A stretch of 31,591 nt of DNA from Nitrospinaceae bacterium (lineage in GTDB: Bacteria; Nitrospinota; Nitrospinia; Nitrospinales; VA-1): contig JAJDBA010000162.1 in the NCBI GenBank assembly GCA_029261675.1, forward strand, positions 1-31,591, in the 5' to 3' direction. A program made the translations under genes and the position numbers. The notes under the pieces were generated by a model that ran no database searches, was not told where the DNA came from, and saw nothing but the letters and a program-made list of their open reading frames with translations. Every line of letters starts with the position of its first letter. Positions within the stretch are counted from its first letter, which is position 1. Positions 16,742 through 24,252 of this stretch are shown here, one piece after another.

Positions 16742-17269
16742 CTACTGCCGAGTAAAAGTAACTTTTACAACCTGTGCCTTTTTGCCTTCTGCATAGCTGG
16801 TCCACTGTTGGGTCATTTTATCTGGGCCATCAAACTCTACGGCGAAAGAGTGGATATGCATTTCATGAGCTACATCAATATCACTGTCTGAAGAAAGGTC
16901 CATCGTCATTTTATTATTGCCCAATCCCGTTAGAACCAGTTTGGGTTGATTCGCCACTGCGCAATAATGAGTCATTGTTAGCTTTTTGTTTTTATCGTCA
17001 TGGTAGACCGAAACCATCTCATGTGGCATGCCCATATGGAAAGTTTCTATAATCGTACTGTTGGCGGAAGTCAGTCTGTAGTTAGCTTTTACTTTTTCAA
17101 TGCCTTTCCCAAAATCCCCCTCACCTTCCCAGTTTCCAGCTAGCTGTTTCATGCGTTCCAAAGCTTTCGAACCGACATAGGGTTTGTGGTCTTCGTCTGC
17201 AATCGCAGAAGATGTTCCGCCTGATAAAAAACAAAATAGAGTTAAAAATATAAATAAGGTTTTATTCAT
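16742..17269 (-). CDS. Exported protein of unknown function (lipocalin-sized)
   Basis: A signal peptide (MNKTLFIFLTLFCFLSGG, then TSSAIADED) with probable cleavage after AIA or nearby is followed by a mature domain of about 150 residues rich in alternating strand residues. The conserved-looking opening LAGNWEGEGDFGKG is reminiscent of lipocalin/nitrobindin-like small barrels. HMGMPHEMVSVYHDDKN and THYCAVANQPKLVLTGLG follow. I chose the start at 17269 rather than 17314 because GGAG (17279-17282) sits 9 bases upstream and the longer form would bury the signal peptide behind 15 residues. The protein would act in the periplasm or outside. The ligand is unknown. It is transcribed away from the 17393 gene. 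Confidence 0.8.
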   Translation of the reverse strand: MNKTLFIFLTLFCFLSGGTSSAIADEDHKPYVGSKALERMKQLAGNWEGEGDFGKGIEKVKANYRLTSANSTIIETFHMGMPHEMVSVYHDDKNKKLTMTHYCAVANQPKLVLTGLGNNKMTMDLSSDSDIDVAHEMHIHSFAVEFDGPDKMTQQWTSYAEGKKAQVVKVTFTRQ

Positions 17270-17278
17270 TTTGAATAT

Positions 17279-17282
17279 CTCC
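17279..17282 (-). promoter_or_regulatory. Ribosome-binding site fixing the 17269 start
   Basis: GGAG on the minus strand lies 9 bases ahead of the ATG at 17269 and supports the shorter reading of the exported protein. Confidence 0.6.
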
Positions 17283-17392
17283 AAATGTTGAATTAGTGCT
17301 TTAGATATTAACATTTCTACATTAAGAGAGGTATTGCAGATATACCGTTTTTTAAGTACTATGCAATTTAGAATTTTTTTGGAGTCTTCGAC

Positions 17393-17734
17393 ATGAACGA
17401 AACACCCCCCGAACCATCAAACAAAGAAAACAACGTTGTTGAAGAAGGTGAAAGCGTTGAAGAAAAAATCTTCAAGCCACAGAACGATCTTCCCTTCCCA
17501 AATGAAATCGACCTCAACGAAGTTTTTCCAGATGCGGATAAAGATCTCAACGATCTTTTTCAGGATGAAGAGACAAAGATTTTATTAAAAAAAATGCAAA
17601 AAAATAAAAAAGACCTGCACACGATGACCGACCGCTTTTTGGACGAAGATTGGACCAGTACCGAATCAAGTGGGAACGGTCCTGCCGCCGATAAAGACTC
17701 TGTAGAATCTCATGAGGTAACTGAGAATCCATAA
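17393..17734 (+). CDS. Small acidic protein of unknown function
   Basis: A 113-residue protein with strongly acidic, low-complexity composition and little hydrophobic content, so probably largely disordered. The only likely helix is DLNDLFQDEETKILLKKMQK in the middle (about 51-70). GGAG lies 8 bases before the ATG, which supports translation. It is followed after 32 bases by a gene whose product begins with a very basic tail. An electrostatic partnership is conceivable but not shown. No family is recognised. Confidence 0.7.
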   Translation: MNETPPEPSNKENNVVEEGESVEEKIFKPQNDLPFPNEIDLNEVFPDADKDLNDLFQDEETKILLKKMQKNKKDLHTMTDRFLDEDWTSTESSGNGPAADKDSVESHEVTENP

Positions 17735-17766
17735 ATCCCTCGATTTTTAATTCAGGATCTATAGCA

Positions 17767-18282
17767 ATGGCTCAGAGAGATAGAGACGAAGCAGGTTCTA
17801 GAAGGCGTAGAAAAAAAGGGCCGAAAAAAAAACCTGTCAAAGTTCAAAAAAAGAAAAAATCGCCAGCCACCACCATCTCAATAATTGTGGCGGTGATTGT
17901 CCTTATCTGGGCGATTCTTCCTAAAGAGGATGACAAAGGGGACAGCAGCAAAACGGTTCCTGCCGTTGTGGGGATGCTTGACCAGATCTATATGGGTTGC
18001 ACAGTCTATTGGTATCAAAAAGGTTCGCAATATGCCTGTACACAAGAAATTGTCGATAAACTGTATGACACAAAGAGTACAGGTATAAAAATAAACGTAA
18101 CCGAGAGTAAGAGAAAAGATTTTTCTGCAGTCGGCCAACATAATTCCAACCCAATGGTTTTACGCGTGGACTCTGATGGGGAAATTTACATAAAGGCGAA
18201 ACAATGTGAAACCAATATAAATTTGGTCTCCACTTCAAATGTAAACCTCGAAGAACTCGAAGCCAAATGCACAGCCAAGTGA
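17767..18282 (+). CDS. Single-pass membrane protein with Cys-rich, pilin-like outer domain
   Basis: This 171-residue protein has a very basic cytoplasmic N-terminus (residues 11-31 almost all Arg/Lys) and one transmembrane helix (37-51, TISIIVAVIVLIWAIL). A periplasmic domain follows with four cysteines (78, 91, 147, 168). The pattern MLDQIYMGCTVYWYQKGSQ and the late VDSDGEIYIKAKQC resemble the globular part of type IV pilins or minor pseudopilins, including a C-terminal disulfide region. The prepilin cleavage motif and conserved Glu5 are absent. It could therefore be a pilin-domain protein with a different anchor, or an unrelated small disulfide domain. It lies in tandem with the acidic 17393 protein. 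Confidence 0.7.
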   Translation: MAQRDRDEAGSRRRRKKGPKKKPVKVQKKKKSPATTISIIVAVIVLIWAILPKEDDKGDSSKTVPAVVGMLDQIYMGCTVYWYQKGSQYACTQEIVDKLYDTKSTGIKINVTESKRKDFSAVGQHNSNPMVLRVDSDGEIYIKAKQCETNINLVSTSNVNLEELEAKCTAK

Positions 18283-18336
18283 CCCTACCTTCTCTTTGCA
18301 GAAGATAAAAATAAATATCCTAACTTATGAGTCAAT

Positions 18337-18352
18337 CGATTGGATCCAATCG
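18337..18352. promoter_or_regulatory. Perfect 16-base palindrome, possible operator
   Basis: CGATTGGATCCAATCG is a perfect dyad upstream of a TATACT -10 element (18380-18385), about 50 bases before the 18404 start. Its position just ahead of the -35 region fits an activator or repressor site. It could alternatively be a weak terminator hairpin of the preceding gene (6-base stem, 4-base loop). Confidence 0.4.
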
Positions 18353-18403
18353 CTCCTTCCGAACTTGCCGATTTTTTTCTATACTTTTAACATTAAATTT
18401 TAA

Positions 18404-21400
18404 ATGAAAAAAAAATCACAAAAAAAGAGCTTAGCTCGCTCCGAGGTAAAGAGATTTTCCTGGATTTATTTTTTATTTTTTTTCTCAGGCATTTCCAGTT
18501 TAATTTACCAAATTGTCTGGACCAGGATGTTAACTCTGGTTTTTGGGCACACTATTTACTCTGTGTCTGTTGTTCTATCTGCTTTTATGGCAGGTTTGGG
18601 CCTGGGCAGTTATTTATGGGGAACTACTATTGATAAAGGCGGAAGGCCTTTGTTGATCTACGGTAAAATAGAGTTCCTGATTGGTCTATCTGCCGCATGT
18701 TTTTCCCTTTTATTTTCAAATTTTTCTCCCATTTATGCTTGGTTATACCAGTCGTTGCCCGATATATTTTTTCAGACAGGTTTGCTGAAAATAGTATTAG
18801 CATTTTTCCTGGTATTGATCCCTACCATTTTGATGGGAGCTACCCTCCCAATAATGGCTAAGTATTTTGTAACCGAAGAAACATCTACCGGAAAACAAAT
18901 AGGATATTTGTATTCTATAAACACCTTTGGGGCCGCAGCAGGTTGTTTATTAGCTGGCTATTTCCTTATAGAACATTTGGGAGTCCTGCAAACAGCAATA
19001 TTCGCTGCATCTATAAATATATTCATTGGAATTCTTTGTGTTTGGAGTTTTAAAAAGTCCGAACCAGCAACTCCCATTGGATGGGACTTACCTAAACCAG
19101 CACCACTTTTCCTTCAGATCGAGAAAGAAAATATTATCTGGATTGTCACAAGTTTTTTATGCGGGTTTACAGCCTTGGCTTATGAGGTTGTTTGGACAAG
19201 GATTTTGGTATTTGGCATAGGCAGCACTGTTTATTCATTCAGTCTCATGCTGGCTAATTTTCTTTTTGGAATTACGGTGGGCGGGTTATTAGTTGTTCCA
19301 TTTTTTAAAAGAAATATTGATTTTCGTTTGTTATTGATCTTGTTTCAGGTTGGAATCGGCTTTTACCTGATATTCAGTATTTATCAATCCAACTGGCTTC
19401 TTTCTTCTTTTATTCGTCCCCTCAAACTTGAAAATCCAATTACCGAGTTTTGGATTAATATGCAAAACGCTTCCGCCCTAATGTTAATTCCTACAATTTT
19501 GTTTGGAATGAGTTTTCCTGTTTTGACCCACCTTGTGACTCGTGGATCGGAAAACGTAGGAAGTTCTTTAGGCACAATTTATGGGGTTAATACTTTGGGG
19601 GGAATCCTGGGTTCTCTTGTTGCAGGCTATCTGCTATTGCCCAACCTTGGTTCTCAACAAACCCTGGTCTTGTTGACCATGTTGAATTTTTTTGCAGGGA
19701 TTCTTCTTTTCGCATCCTCATCTTATATTTCCAGATTCACTAGAAATGGGATGGCCGCTTTTGCGACCGGCTTATTGGTATTTTTGTTCACTTCCATTCC
19801 AGATAATTTATTAAAGGACATTTTTTTGCGTAATTCCCTTGGCAAAAAAAAACCTGAAACATTGATTTATCTTGATGAGGGTCTAACGACTACCGTTGCA
19901 GTTTTCAATGGCGACGATGACAACTTCGGAATAAAGCGTAAAAGTCTAATATTGAACGGGGTCAATATGTCAGCCAGTCATATTCATTCGCGAAAGTATA
20001 TGACACTTTTATCCTACATTCCTTTATTGCTAAATGAAAATCCTAAGGATGTTCTGGTAATTTGTTTTGGAACAGGTCTGACATCTGGAGCCGCGGGCGT
20101 ATATCCGGGAATTAATTCGGTCGATGCCGTGGACATCTCCCCTGGAGTTTTTAACGCCGCACATCTTTTTAGCGATGCAAATTTTAATGCGGTAACTAAT
20201 CCTAAAATTCATCAAATTGTTGAGGATGGAAGAAACCACCTCTTAACAACTTCAAAAACCTATGATGTCATCACCGCAGAACCTCCGCCGCCGACCAATG
20301 CAGGGGCTGTAAATCTTTACACAAAAGAATATTATGAGCTAGCCAAAAAAGCTTTGAATCCAGGTGGAATTGTAAGTCAGTGGATACCTTTACATAGTCA
20401 GACAGAAACTCATATCTACGAACACTTTCAAACTTTCCTTGAAAGCTTTCCTTATGTGATTAGCTGGTACCCTGCGAAACAGGAGTTAATTTTAATTGGT
20501 TCAAATAATCCTATTAATATTGACTTCAGGGAAATTGAGAAACGCATGAAACATCCAGCCGTAAACGAAGTAATGCGAAAAATTAGATTCGAAAATCCAT
20601 TTGCACTTTTAGGAAGCATTTGGTTTTTGGAAGATGAATTAAAAAATATGGCCTCAAAGCAAAGGATGATAACTGACAACAACCCTTCTCTGGAATTTTT
20701 TCTGAGTTCACCAGACCCTATATCCCGAAAAAGCATTTATCAGTTTATTAAAAACCGTTCTTCCTTTGATGCGGCATTTAAAAAAATAAAAAATCTAGCA
20801 CCCACTGACAAGGAAATTCTAAAAAGTTTTTGGGATCAACGTGTCAATGCAGAATTTGCGGGAGATGTTTTTGAATTAGGTGTCAAACATCTAAACAAAA
20901 ATAATTTGAGAGAGGCTATTGAAAAATTTAATGAGGCTGTAACGCTTGATCCCGACTTCGTTTTGGGGCACTATTTTTTTGGAAAAACCTTGACCCAAAT
21001 TGGAAACTTAAAAAAAGCAGAAATTCATTTCAGGAATGCCATCAGGTTGCAACCAGATTTCCCGGAAGTCTATAACGAGTTGGGGAATACATTTTTAATT
21101 AAGGGCAATTTAGAAGATGCCATGGCCCACTACAAAACGGCTATAAAAATAAAACCCGATTTATATGAAGCTCATATTAATCTTGGTATTTCTTGGGACC
21201 AAAAGGGTGATTTTGAAAAAGCCCTGCCTCTATTTAAAAAGGCCATTCAACTACAACCTCAAAACGCACACGCCTATTTTACGCTTGCGAACTCCTTCTA
21301 TAACAACAATAATTTGCAGGAAGCAATTAACCATTACCGAACTGCATTAAAACTAAAGCCTGAACTAACTCAAGCGAGAATAAATCTCAAGGCAGTTATA

Positions 21401-21424
21401 AGTCAGGTAGAAAACAAAAAATAA
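18404..21424 (+). CDS. Membrane-embedded spermidine synthase-like protein with C-terminal TPRs
   Basis: This is a 1006-residue fusion. Residues about 18-480 form two sets of MFS-like transmembrane helices, each with the signature seen in fused MFS/spermidine synthase proteins (SGISSLIYQIVWTRMLTLVF and FLCGFTALAYEVVWTRILVF). Residues about 490-740 are a spermidine-synthase fold domain: a LDEGLTTTVAVF entry strand, CFGTGLTSGAA nucleotide loop, DAVDIS acidic end of strand 2 and TAEPPPPTNAGAVNLYTKEYY at about 623-643. Residues about 815-1000 are five TPRs (for example AHINLGISWDQKGDFEKALP). The enzyme part could transfer an aminopropyl group, but the catalytic Asp of true spermidine synthases (GGGDG/D) is not clear, so substrate and even activity are uncertain. 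No Shine-Dalgarno is visible. The methyltransferase gene follows after 21 bases. Confidence 0.85.
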   Translation: MKKKSQKKSLARSEVKRFSWIYFLFFFSGISSLIYQIVWTRMLTLVFGHTIYSVSVVLSAFMAGLGLGSYLWGTTIDKGGRPLLIYGKIEFLIGLSAACFSLLFSNFSPIYAWLYQSLPDIFFQTGLLKIVLAFFLVLIPTILMGATLPIMAKYFVTEETSTGKQIGYLYSINTFGAAAGCLLAGYFLIEHLGVLQTAIFAASINIFIGILCVWSFKKSEPATPIGWDLPKPAPLFLQIEKENIIWIVTSFLCGFTALAYEVVWTRILVFGIGSTVYSFSLMLANFLFGITVGGLLVVPFFKRNIDFRLLLILFQVGIGFYLIFSIYQSNWLLSSFIRPLKLENPITEFWINMQNASALMLIPTILFGMSFPVLTHLVTRGSENVGSSLGTIYGVNTLGGILGSLVAGYLLLPNLGSQQTLVLLTMLNFFAGILLFASSSYISRFTRNGMAAFATGLLVFLFTSIPDNLLKDIFLRNSLGKKKPETLIYLDEGLTTTVAVFNGDDDNFGIKRKSLILNGVNMSASHIHSRKYMTLLSYIPLLLNENPKDVLVICFGTGLTSGAAGVYPGINSVDAVDISPGVFNAAHLFSDANFNAVTNPKIHQIVEDGRNHLLTTSKTYDVITAEPPPPTNAGAVNLYTKEYYELAKKALNPGGIVSQWIPLHSQTETHIYEHFQTFLESFPYVISWYPAKQELILIGSNNPINIDFREIEKRMKHPAVNEVMRKIRFENPFALLGSIWFLEDELKNMASKQRMITDNNPSLEFFLSSPDPISRKSIYQFIKNRSSFDAAFKKIKNLAPTDKEILKSFWDQRVNAEFAGDVFELGVKHLNKNNLREAIEKFNEAVTLDPDFVLGHYFFGKTLTQIGNLKKAEIHFRNAIRLQPDFPEVYNELGNTFLIKGNLEDAMAHYKTAIKIKPDLYEAHINLGISWDQKGDFEKALPLFKKAIQLQPQNAHAYFTLANSFYNNNNLQEAINHYRTALKLKPELTQARINLKAVISQVENKK

Positions 21425-21445
21425 CCAATTTTTTTCTACCCACTT

Positions 21446-22111
21446 ATGAAAAACCGTCTCTGCCGAGTTTGCCAATTTCCCTCCACGCTTTTTTATCGCG
21501 ATGCACGCACCTTCTTTAAATGCCCTAACTGCGCGCTAATCTTTACTAATGATCTTCTTCAAAAAAAACTCGAAGAGAATCATTACAAAACCCAATGGCA
21601 AACCACTGACCCCGACTTTTGGAGTAGCCAGGCAACGAATCTCATTTCCTATATTGGGAATTACGGGATATTGCCGAATAATCATAGAGTTCTTGACTTT
21701 GGCTCCGGCTCAGGACAATTAGCACAAGAACTGCAACACCGTGGCTATCGAATGACAACCCTTGAACCGATGACCGATGGTTACTTGAAAGATCAGAACT
21801 ATCCTTTTTTGTTCGATGCTGTTGTTGCCATTGAAGTTATCGAACATTTGCCCAATGTATGGGAAGAACTTCAGGAAATAGAAAAAGTTTTAAAACCGGA
21901 AGGAGTAATTATTGTTTCAACGGGACTGACCAATCCTTTCATCGACTTGCCTGATGCTGTCGAACAGTTTAAAGAGTGGTGGTATAAGGATGATCTCACG
22001 CATATCAGCTTTTTCTGCAATCAAACCCTCTCTGTCATGGCAGAGATAAAGAATTATTCCATCGAAATTTTCGGAGACAAGGTTTTCGCAATAAAATCAA
22101 GGAAACCCTGA
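21446..22111 (+). CDS. SAM-dependent methyltransferase with N-terminal zinc ribbon
   Basis: This 221-residue protein starts with a four-Cys zinc ribbon (Cys6, Cys9, Cys26, Cys29) followed by a class I methyltransferase. The SAM loop is VLDFGSGSG at 82-90, acidic TLEP lies at the end of strand 2, and FDAVVAIEVIEHLPN covers strand 4, as in Methyltransf_11/23 proteins. The CxxC-x16-CxxC lead matches methyltransferases found in sugar and natural-product clusters. The acceptor is unknown. It is 21 bases downstream of the spermidine-synthase-like gene and probably co-transcribed, so the substrate may be linked to that protein's product. It ends 7 bases from a convergent gene. Confidence 0.88.
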   Translation: MKNRLCRVCQFPSTLFYRDARTFFKCPNCALIFTNDLLQKKLEENHYKTQWQTTDPDFWSSQATNLISYIGNYGILPNNHRVLDFGSGSGQLAQELQHRGYRMTTLEPMTDGYLKDQNYPFLFDAVVAIEVIEHLPNVWEELQEIEKVLKPEGVIIVSTGLTNPFIDLPDAVEQFKEWWYKDDLTHISFFCNQTLSVMAEIKNYSIEIFGDKVFAIKSRKP

Positions 22112-22122
22112 GTAGCCTCAGG
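22107..22122. terminator. Short hairpin overlapping both convergent stop codons
   Basis: CCTGAG-TAGC-CTCAGG (6-base stem, 4-base loop) spans the stops of the methyltransferase and the cNMP-binding gene. It lacks a U-tract. The function is inferred from position only. Confidence 0.25.
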
Positions 22123-22576
22123 CCTTCTTCAATTGCAATTTTCGTCTTGAGAAAACGGTTTTTATATTTTCCTTAAAAAGCGGATTTTGGCCTAGCATCG
22201 ATTTAAAACTGGGTTTCAATAAAACAAAACAGGTGGTATCGGTTGTAGCGGTGACAGTAGCGGTTCGTTTCGAGTCCGACACTAAAACACTTTCTCCAAA
22301 AAAATCTCCCGATCCAAGAACAGCCACTTTCTTTTCCCGGAACAAAAATTTTTTCACCGAAACTTCCACCTCGCCTTCCTGAACAATGAAGAATAGATTT
22401 GCAGATTCTCCCTGATTCACCAGCGTCGTTCCTGCCTTAAATTCAAATGCTTTCATTTGAGAAACAATCTCCATAAGCTCTTTATCTGAAAGAACAGAAA
22501 ACGCTTGAATTCCACTCATTTTTGCTAAAAACCAGTTTAAATCGTCTTTGATGATCGCCTTTGCATTGATTTTCAT
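22118..22576 (-). CDS. Cyclic nucleotide-binding domain protein
   Basis: A 152-residue protein that is a single CNB (CAP/PKA-regulatory-like) domain. The beta-barrel opens with FKAGTTLVNQGESANLFFIVQEGEVEV, and the phosphate-binding cassette reads GDFFGESVLVSDSKRTATV (90-108), with the Glu95 and Arg104 that contact ribose and phosphate in cAMP-binding members. There is no DNA-binding helix-turn-helix after the domain, so it is a stand-alone sensor and not a Crp-type regulator. The short C-terminal helix (IKTVFSRRKLQLKKA) is basic. AGGTG precedes the ATG. The partner and the nucleotide bound are unknown. Confidence 0.9.
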   Translation of the reverse strand: MKINAKAIIKDDLNWFLAKMSGIQAFSVLSDKELMEIVSQMKAFEFKAGTTLVNQGESANLFFIVQEGEVEVSVKKFLFREKKVAVLGSGDFFGESVLVSDSKRTATVTATTDTTCFVLLKPSFKSMLGQNPLFKENIKTVFSRRKLQLKKA

Positions 22577-23010
22577 TTCACACCTATGGGTCGATATTAA
22601 TTAATAGTTTTTCTGCTTTTGGGGGAGGGGGCGGAGAATCTTTGCGGTCGGTGACCGAGGAATCATTCGCTGGCCTGCCATTCAGAATTTCGTTAGCACG
22701 CTTATCTATTTATTTTGCAATCTGTATGCCAATGCTAAAAAATTTTTATCAATAGGAGTTAAGACATTGAAAATAAATCAATATTTTTAAATTAAAGAAT
22801 AAAGTGGGGCAGGGTGATAGAGGAATAGGTTATAAAAAAGATCACACGGTGTATGATAATTTTTTTTATTGTCACTTTTTTGCTCATCTTCCTATTATTG
22901 ATGGCTTTTGCAATTCCCTATGACATGCTATTTTAATCTTTAAAGACAAGCATGACTATTATGCTCCTTCATTATAGCTTTGGATTATTGAAGGCCAAGG
23001 CGCTGATAAA
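22577..23010. other. Intergenic region, 434 bases, no established gene
   Basis: This AT-rich spacer lies between the divergently transcribed CNB and Sel1 genes. It holds a G-rich run (22620-22635) on the CNB side and one tiny hydrophobic open frame (listed separately). I see no RNA gene. Confidence 0.5.
22853..22936 (+). CDS. Possible 27-residue membrane peptide
   Basis: ATG at 22853 opens a 27-codon frame encoding an almost wholly hydrophobic peptide (MIIFFIVTFLLIFLLLMAFA, then IPYDMLF). It is the right length for one transmembrane helix, with a polar C-terminal end. There is no Shine-Dalgarno upstream. T-rich DNA gives Phe/Leu/Ile codons by chance, so this is only a candidate. Confidence 0.2.
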   Translation: MIIFFIVTFLLIFLLLMAFAIPYDMLF

Positions 23011-23706
23011 ATGGATGGTGATATGAATTTTGATGAGTGGAAACAGTTGGCTGAGGAGGGTGCAGCGGACGCACAGTATAACCTAGCCCTGATGTATAGC
23101 CTTGGCAAAGAAATTCCCAAAGACGATCAGGTAGCGATTAAATGGTATCGGCTCGCAGCGGAGCAAGGATTCGCCGAAGCTCAAACCAATTTGGGGCTGA
23201 TGTATGGCAAGGGACAAGGAGTAGAGCAGAATTTCAATGAAGCGGTAAAATGGTATCGCCTTGCAGCAGAGCAAGGGTTGGCCCAGGCTCAACACAATCT
23301 TGGCGTGATGTATCGCCGAGGACAAGGGGTACAAAAAAATTACTTCGAAGCATTCTGGTGGTTCAAGCGGGCGGCTGAACAAGGCTATGGTCAAGCACAA
23401 TATAATCTCGGACTGATGTGCAGCAGAGGAGAAGGTGTTCCAAAGGATGATGAGGAAGCAGTGAAATGGTATCGTCTATCGGCGGAGCAGCGAATTTCTG
23501 GCGCTCAGTCTAATCTCGGTCTAATGTATGAGAAAGGCCTTGGGGTCGAGCAAAATTATATTGAAGCGCATAAATGGTTCAATATTGCAGGGGTCAACGG
23601 CAATGCGACAGGCAAAAAAAATGCGGATATCATAGAGAAGAAAATGCAACCGGGTCAAATCATCACCGCTATAGGCCTAGCCCGAGAATGGTTAGAGAAA
23701 ATATAA
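23011..23706 (+). CDS. Sel1-repeat protein
   Basis: This 231-residue protein is made of about five to six Sel1-like TPR repeats of 36 residues, for example AVKWYRLAAEQGLAQAQHNL followed by GVMYRRGQGV. The units are so alike that the DNA itself forms a tandem of near-108-base repeats from about 23040 to 23590. No signal peptide is present, so it is cytoplasmic unless exported otherwise; many bacterial Sel1 proteins are secreted. The C-terminal 40 residues leave the repeat (KKMQPGQIITAIGLAREWLE), a capping sequence common in this family. It probably works as a protein-protein scaffold. The start could also be the Met at residue 5. Confidence 0.9.
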   Translation: MDGDMNFDEWKQLAEEGAADAQYNLALMYSLGKEIPKDDQVAIKWYRLAAEQGFAEAQTNLGLMYGKGQGVEQNFNEAVKWYRLAAEQGLAQAQHNLGVMYRRGQGVQKNYFEAFWWFKRAAEQGYGQAQYNLGLMCSRGEGVPKDDEEAVKWYRLSAEQRISGAQSNLGLMYEKGLGVEQNYIEAHKWFNIAGVNGNATGKKNADIIEKKMQPGQIITAIGLAREWLEKI

Positions 23707-23770
23707 AGTCAGCCGCATAACAAAAAAACTGATTCTCCGATACATAACCTTTCCAGACAGTCGAACCTTC

Positions 23771-24214
23771 TTATCTTTGCGCGATGATTTTATCCAGCGC
23801 ATTGGCAAACTTAAACTTCTCTTTCTGGCCGAATCCACTTGGGCCACCCGTTTCTACTCCACTTCCTCTCAGTTCATCCATGAAATTACGCATACTTAAT
23901 ATCTGACCGATGTTGTTGCTGTCGTATATCGTTCCACGAGGATCAAGAGCCTGAGCCCCTTTTTCCACAATACGCGCCGCAAGTGGGATATCTGCGGTGA
24001 TGATTAAATCTCCCGCTTCACATTTGTCTGCTATCTCGTCATCGGCAATATCTGCCCCAGAACCAACTTGAATTAAATTAATAAAAGAAGAGTGAGGCAG
24101 ATGCAGTGGTGAATTGGCAACCAAGGTTACGGTTATTTCTGTCCTCTCTGCGACACGGTATAAGATTTCCTTGACCGCTTTAGGGCAAGCGTCTGCATCC
24201 ACCCAGATTTTCAT
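23771..24214 (-). CDS. UPF0178 (YaiI/YqxD) family protein
   Basis: This 147-residue cytoplasmic protein matches the YaiI/DUF188 family along its length: MKIWVDADACPKAVKEILYR at the N-terminus, VGSGADIADDEIAD in the middle, then GDLIITADIPLA, and the RGTIYDSNNI region. The Asp residues at 6, 8 and in DADD and TADIP form the acidic cluster of a PIN/NYN-like fold, which suggests nuclease-like metal binding, although the activity in this family is not established. The C-terminal half keeps RNFMDELRGSG and GGPSGF, typical of the family. It is 38 bases downstream of the DUF481 gene on the same strand and may be co-transcribed. Confidence 0.93.
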   Translation of the reverse strand: MKIWVDADACPKAVKEILYRVAERTEITVTLVANSPLHLPHSSFINLIQVGSGADIADDEIADKCEAGDLIITADIPLAARIVEKGAQALDPRGTIYDSNNIGQILSMRNFMDELRGSGVETGGPSGFGQKEKFKFANALDKIIAQR

Positions 24215-24252
24215 TTTGTTTTATGTATCTTTATATTGTAGAAAAGAAATGG

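Noticed and set aside
22620..22635. G-rich run considered as a G-quadruplex
   Set aside because: Only GGGGG-A-GGGGG-C-GG in one short tract; too few separated G-runs to support a specific structure claim.
23040..23590. Tandem DNA repeat of about 108 bases, considered as a CRISPR or minisatellite
   Set aside because: The period is 36 codons and the units code for Sel1 repeats; the DNA similarity follows from the protein.
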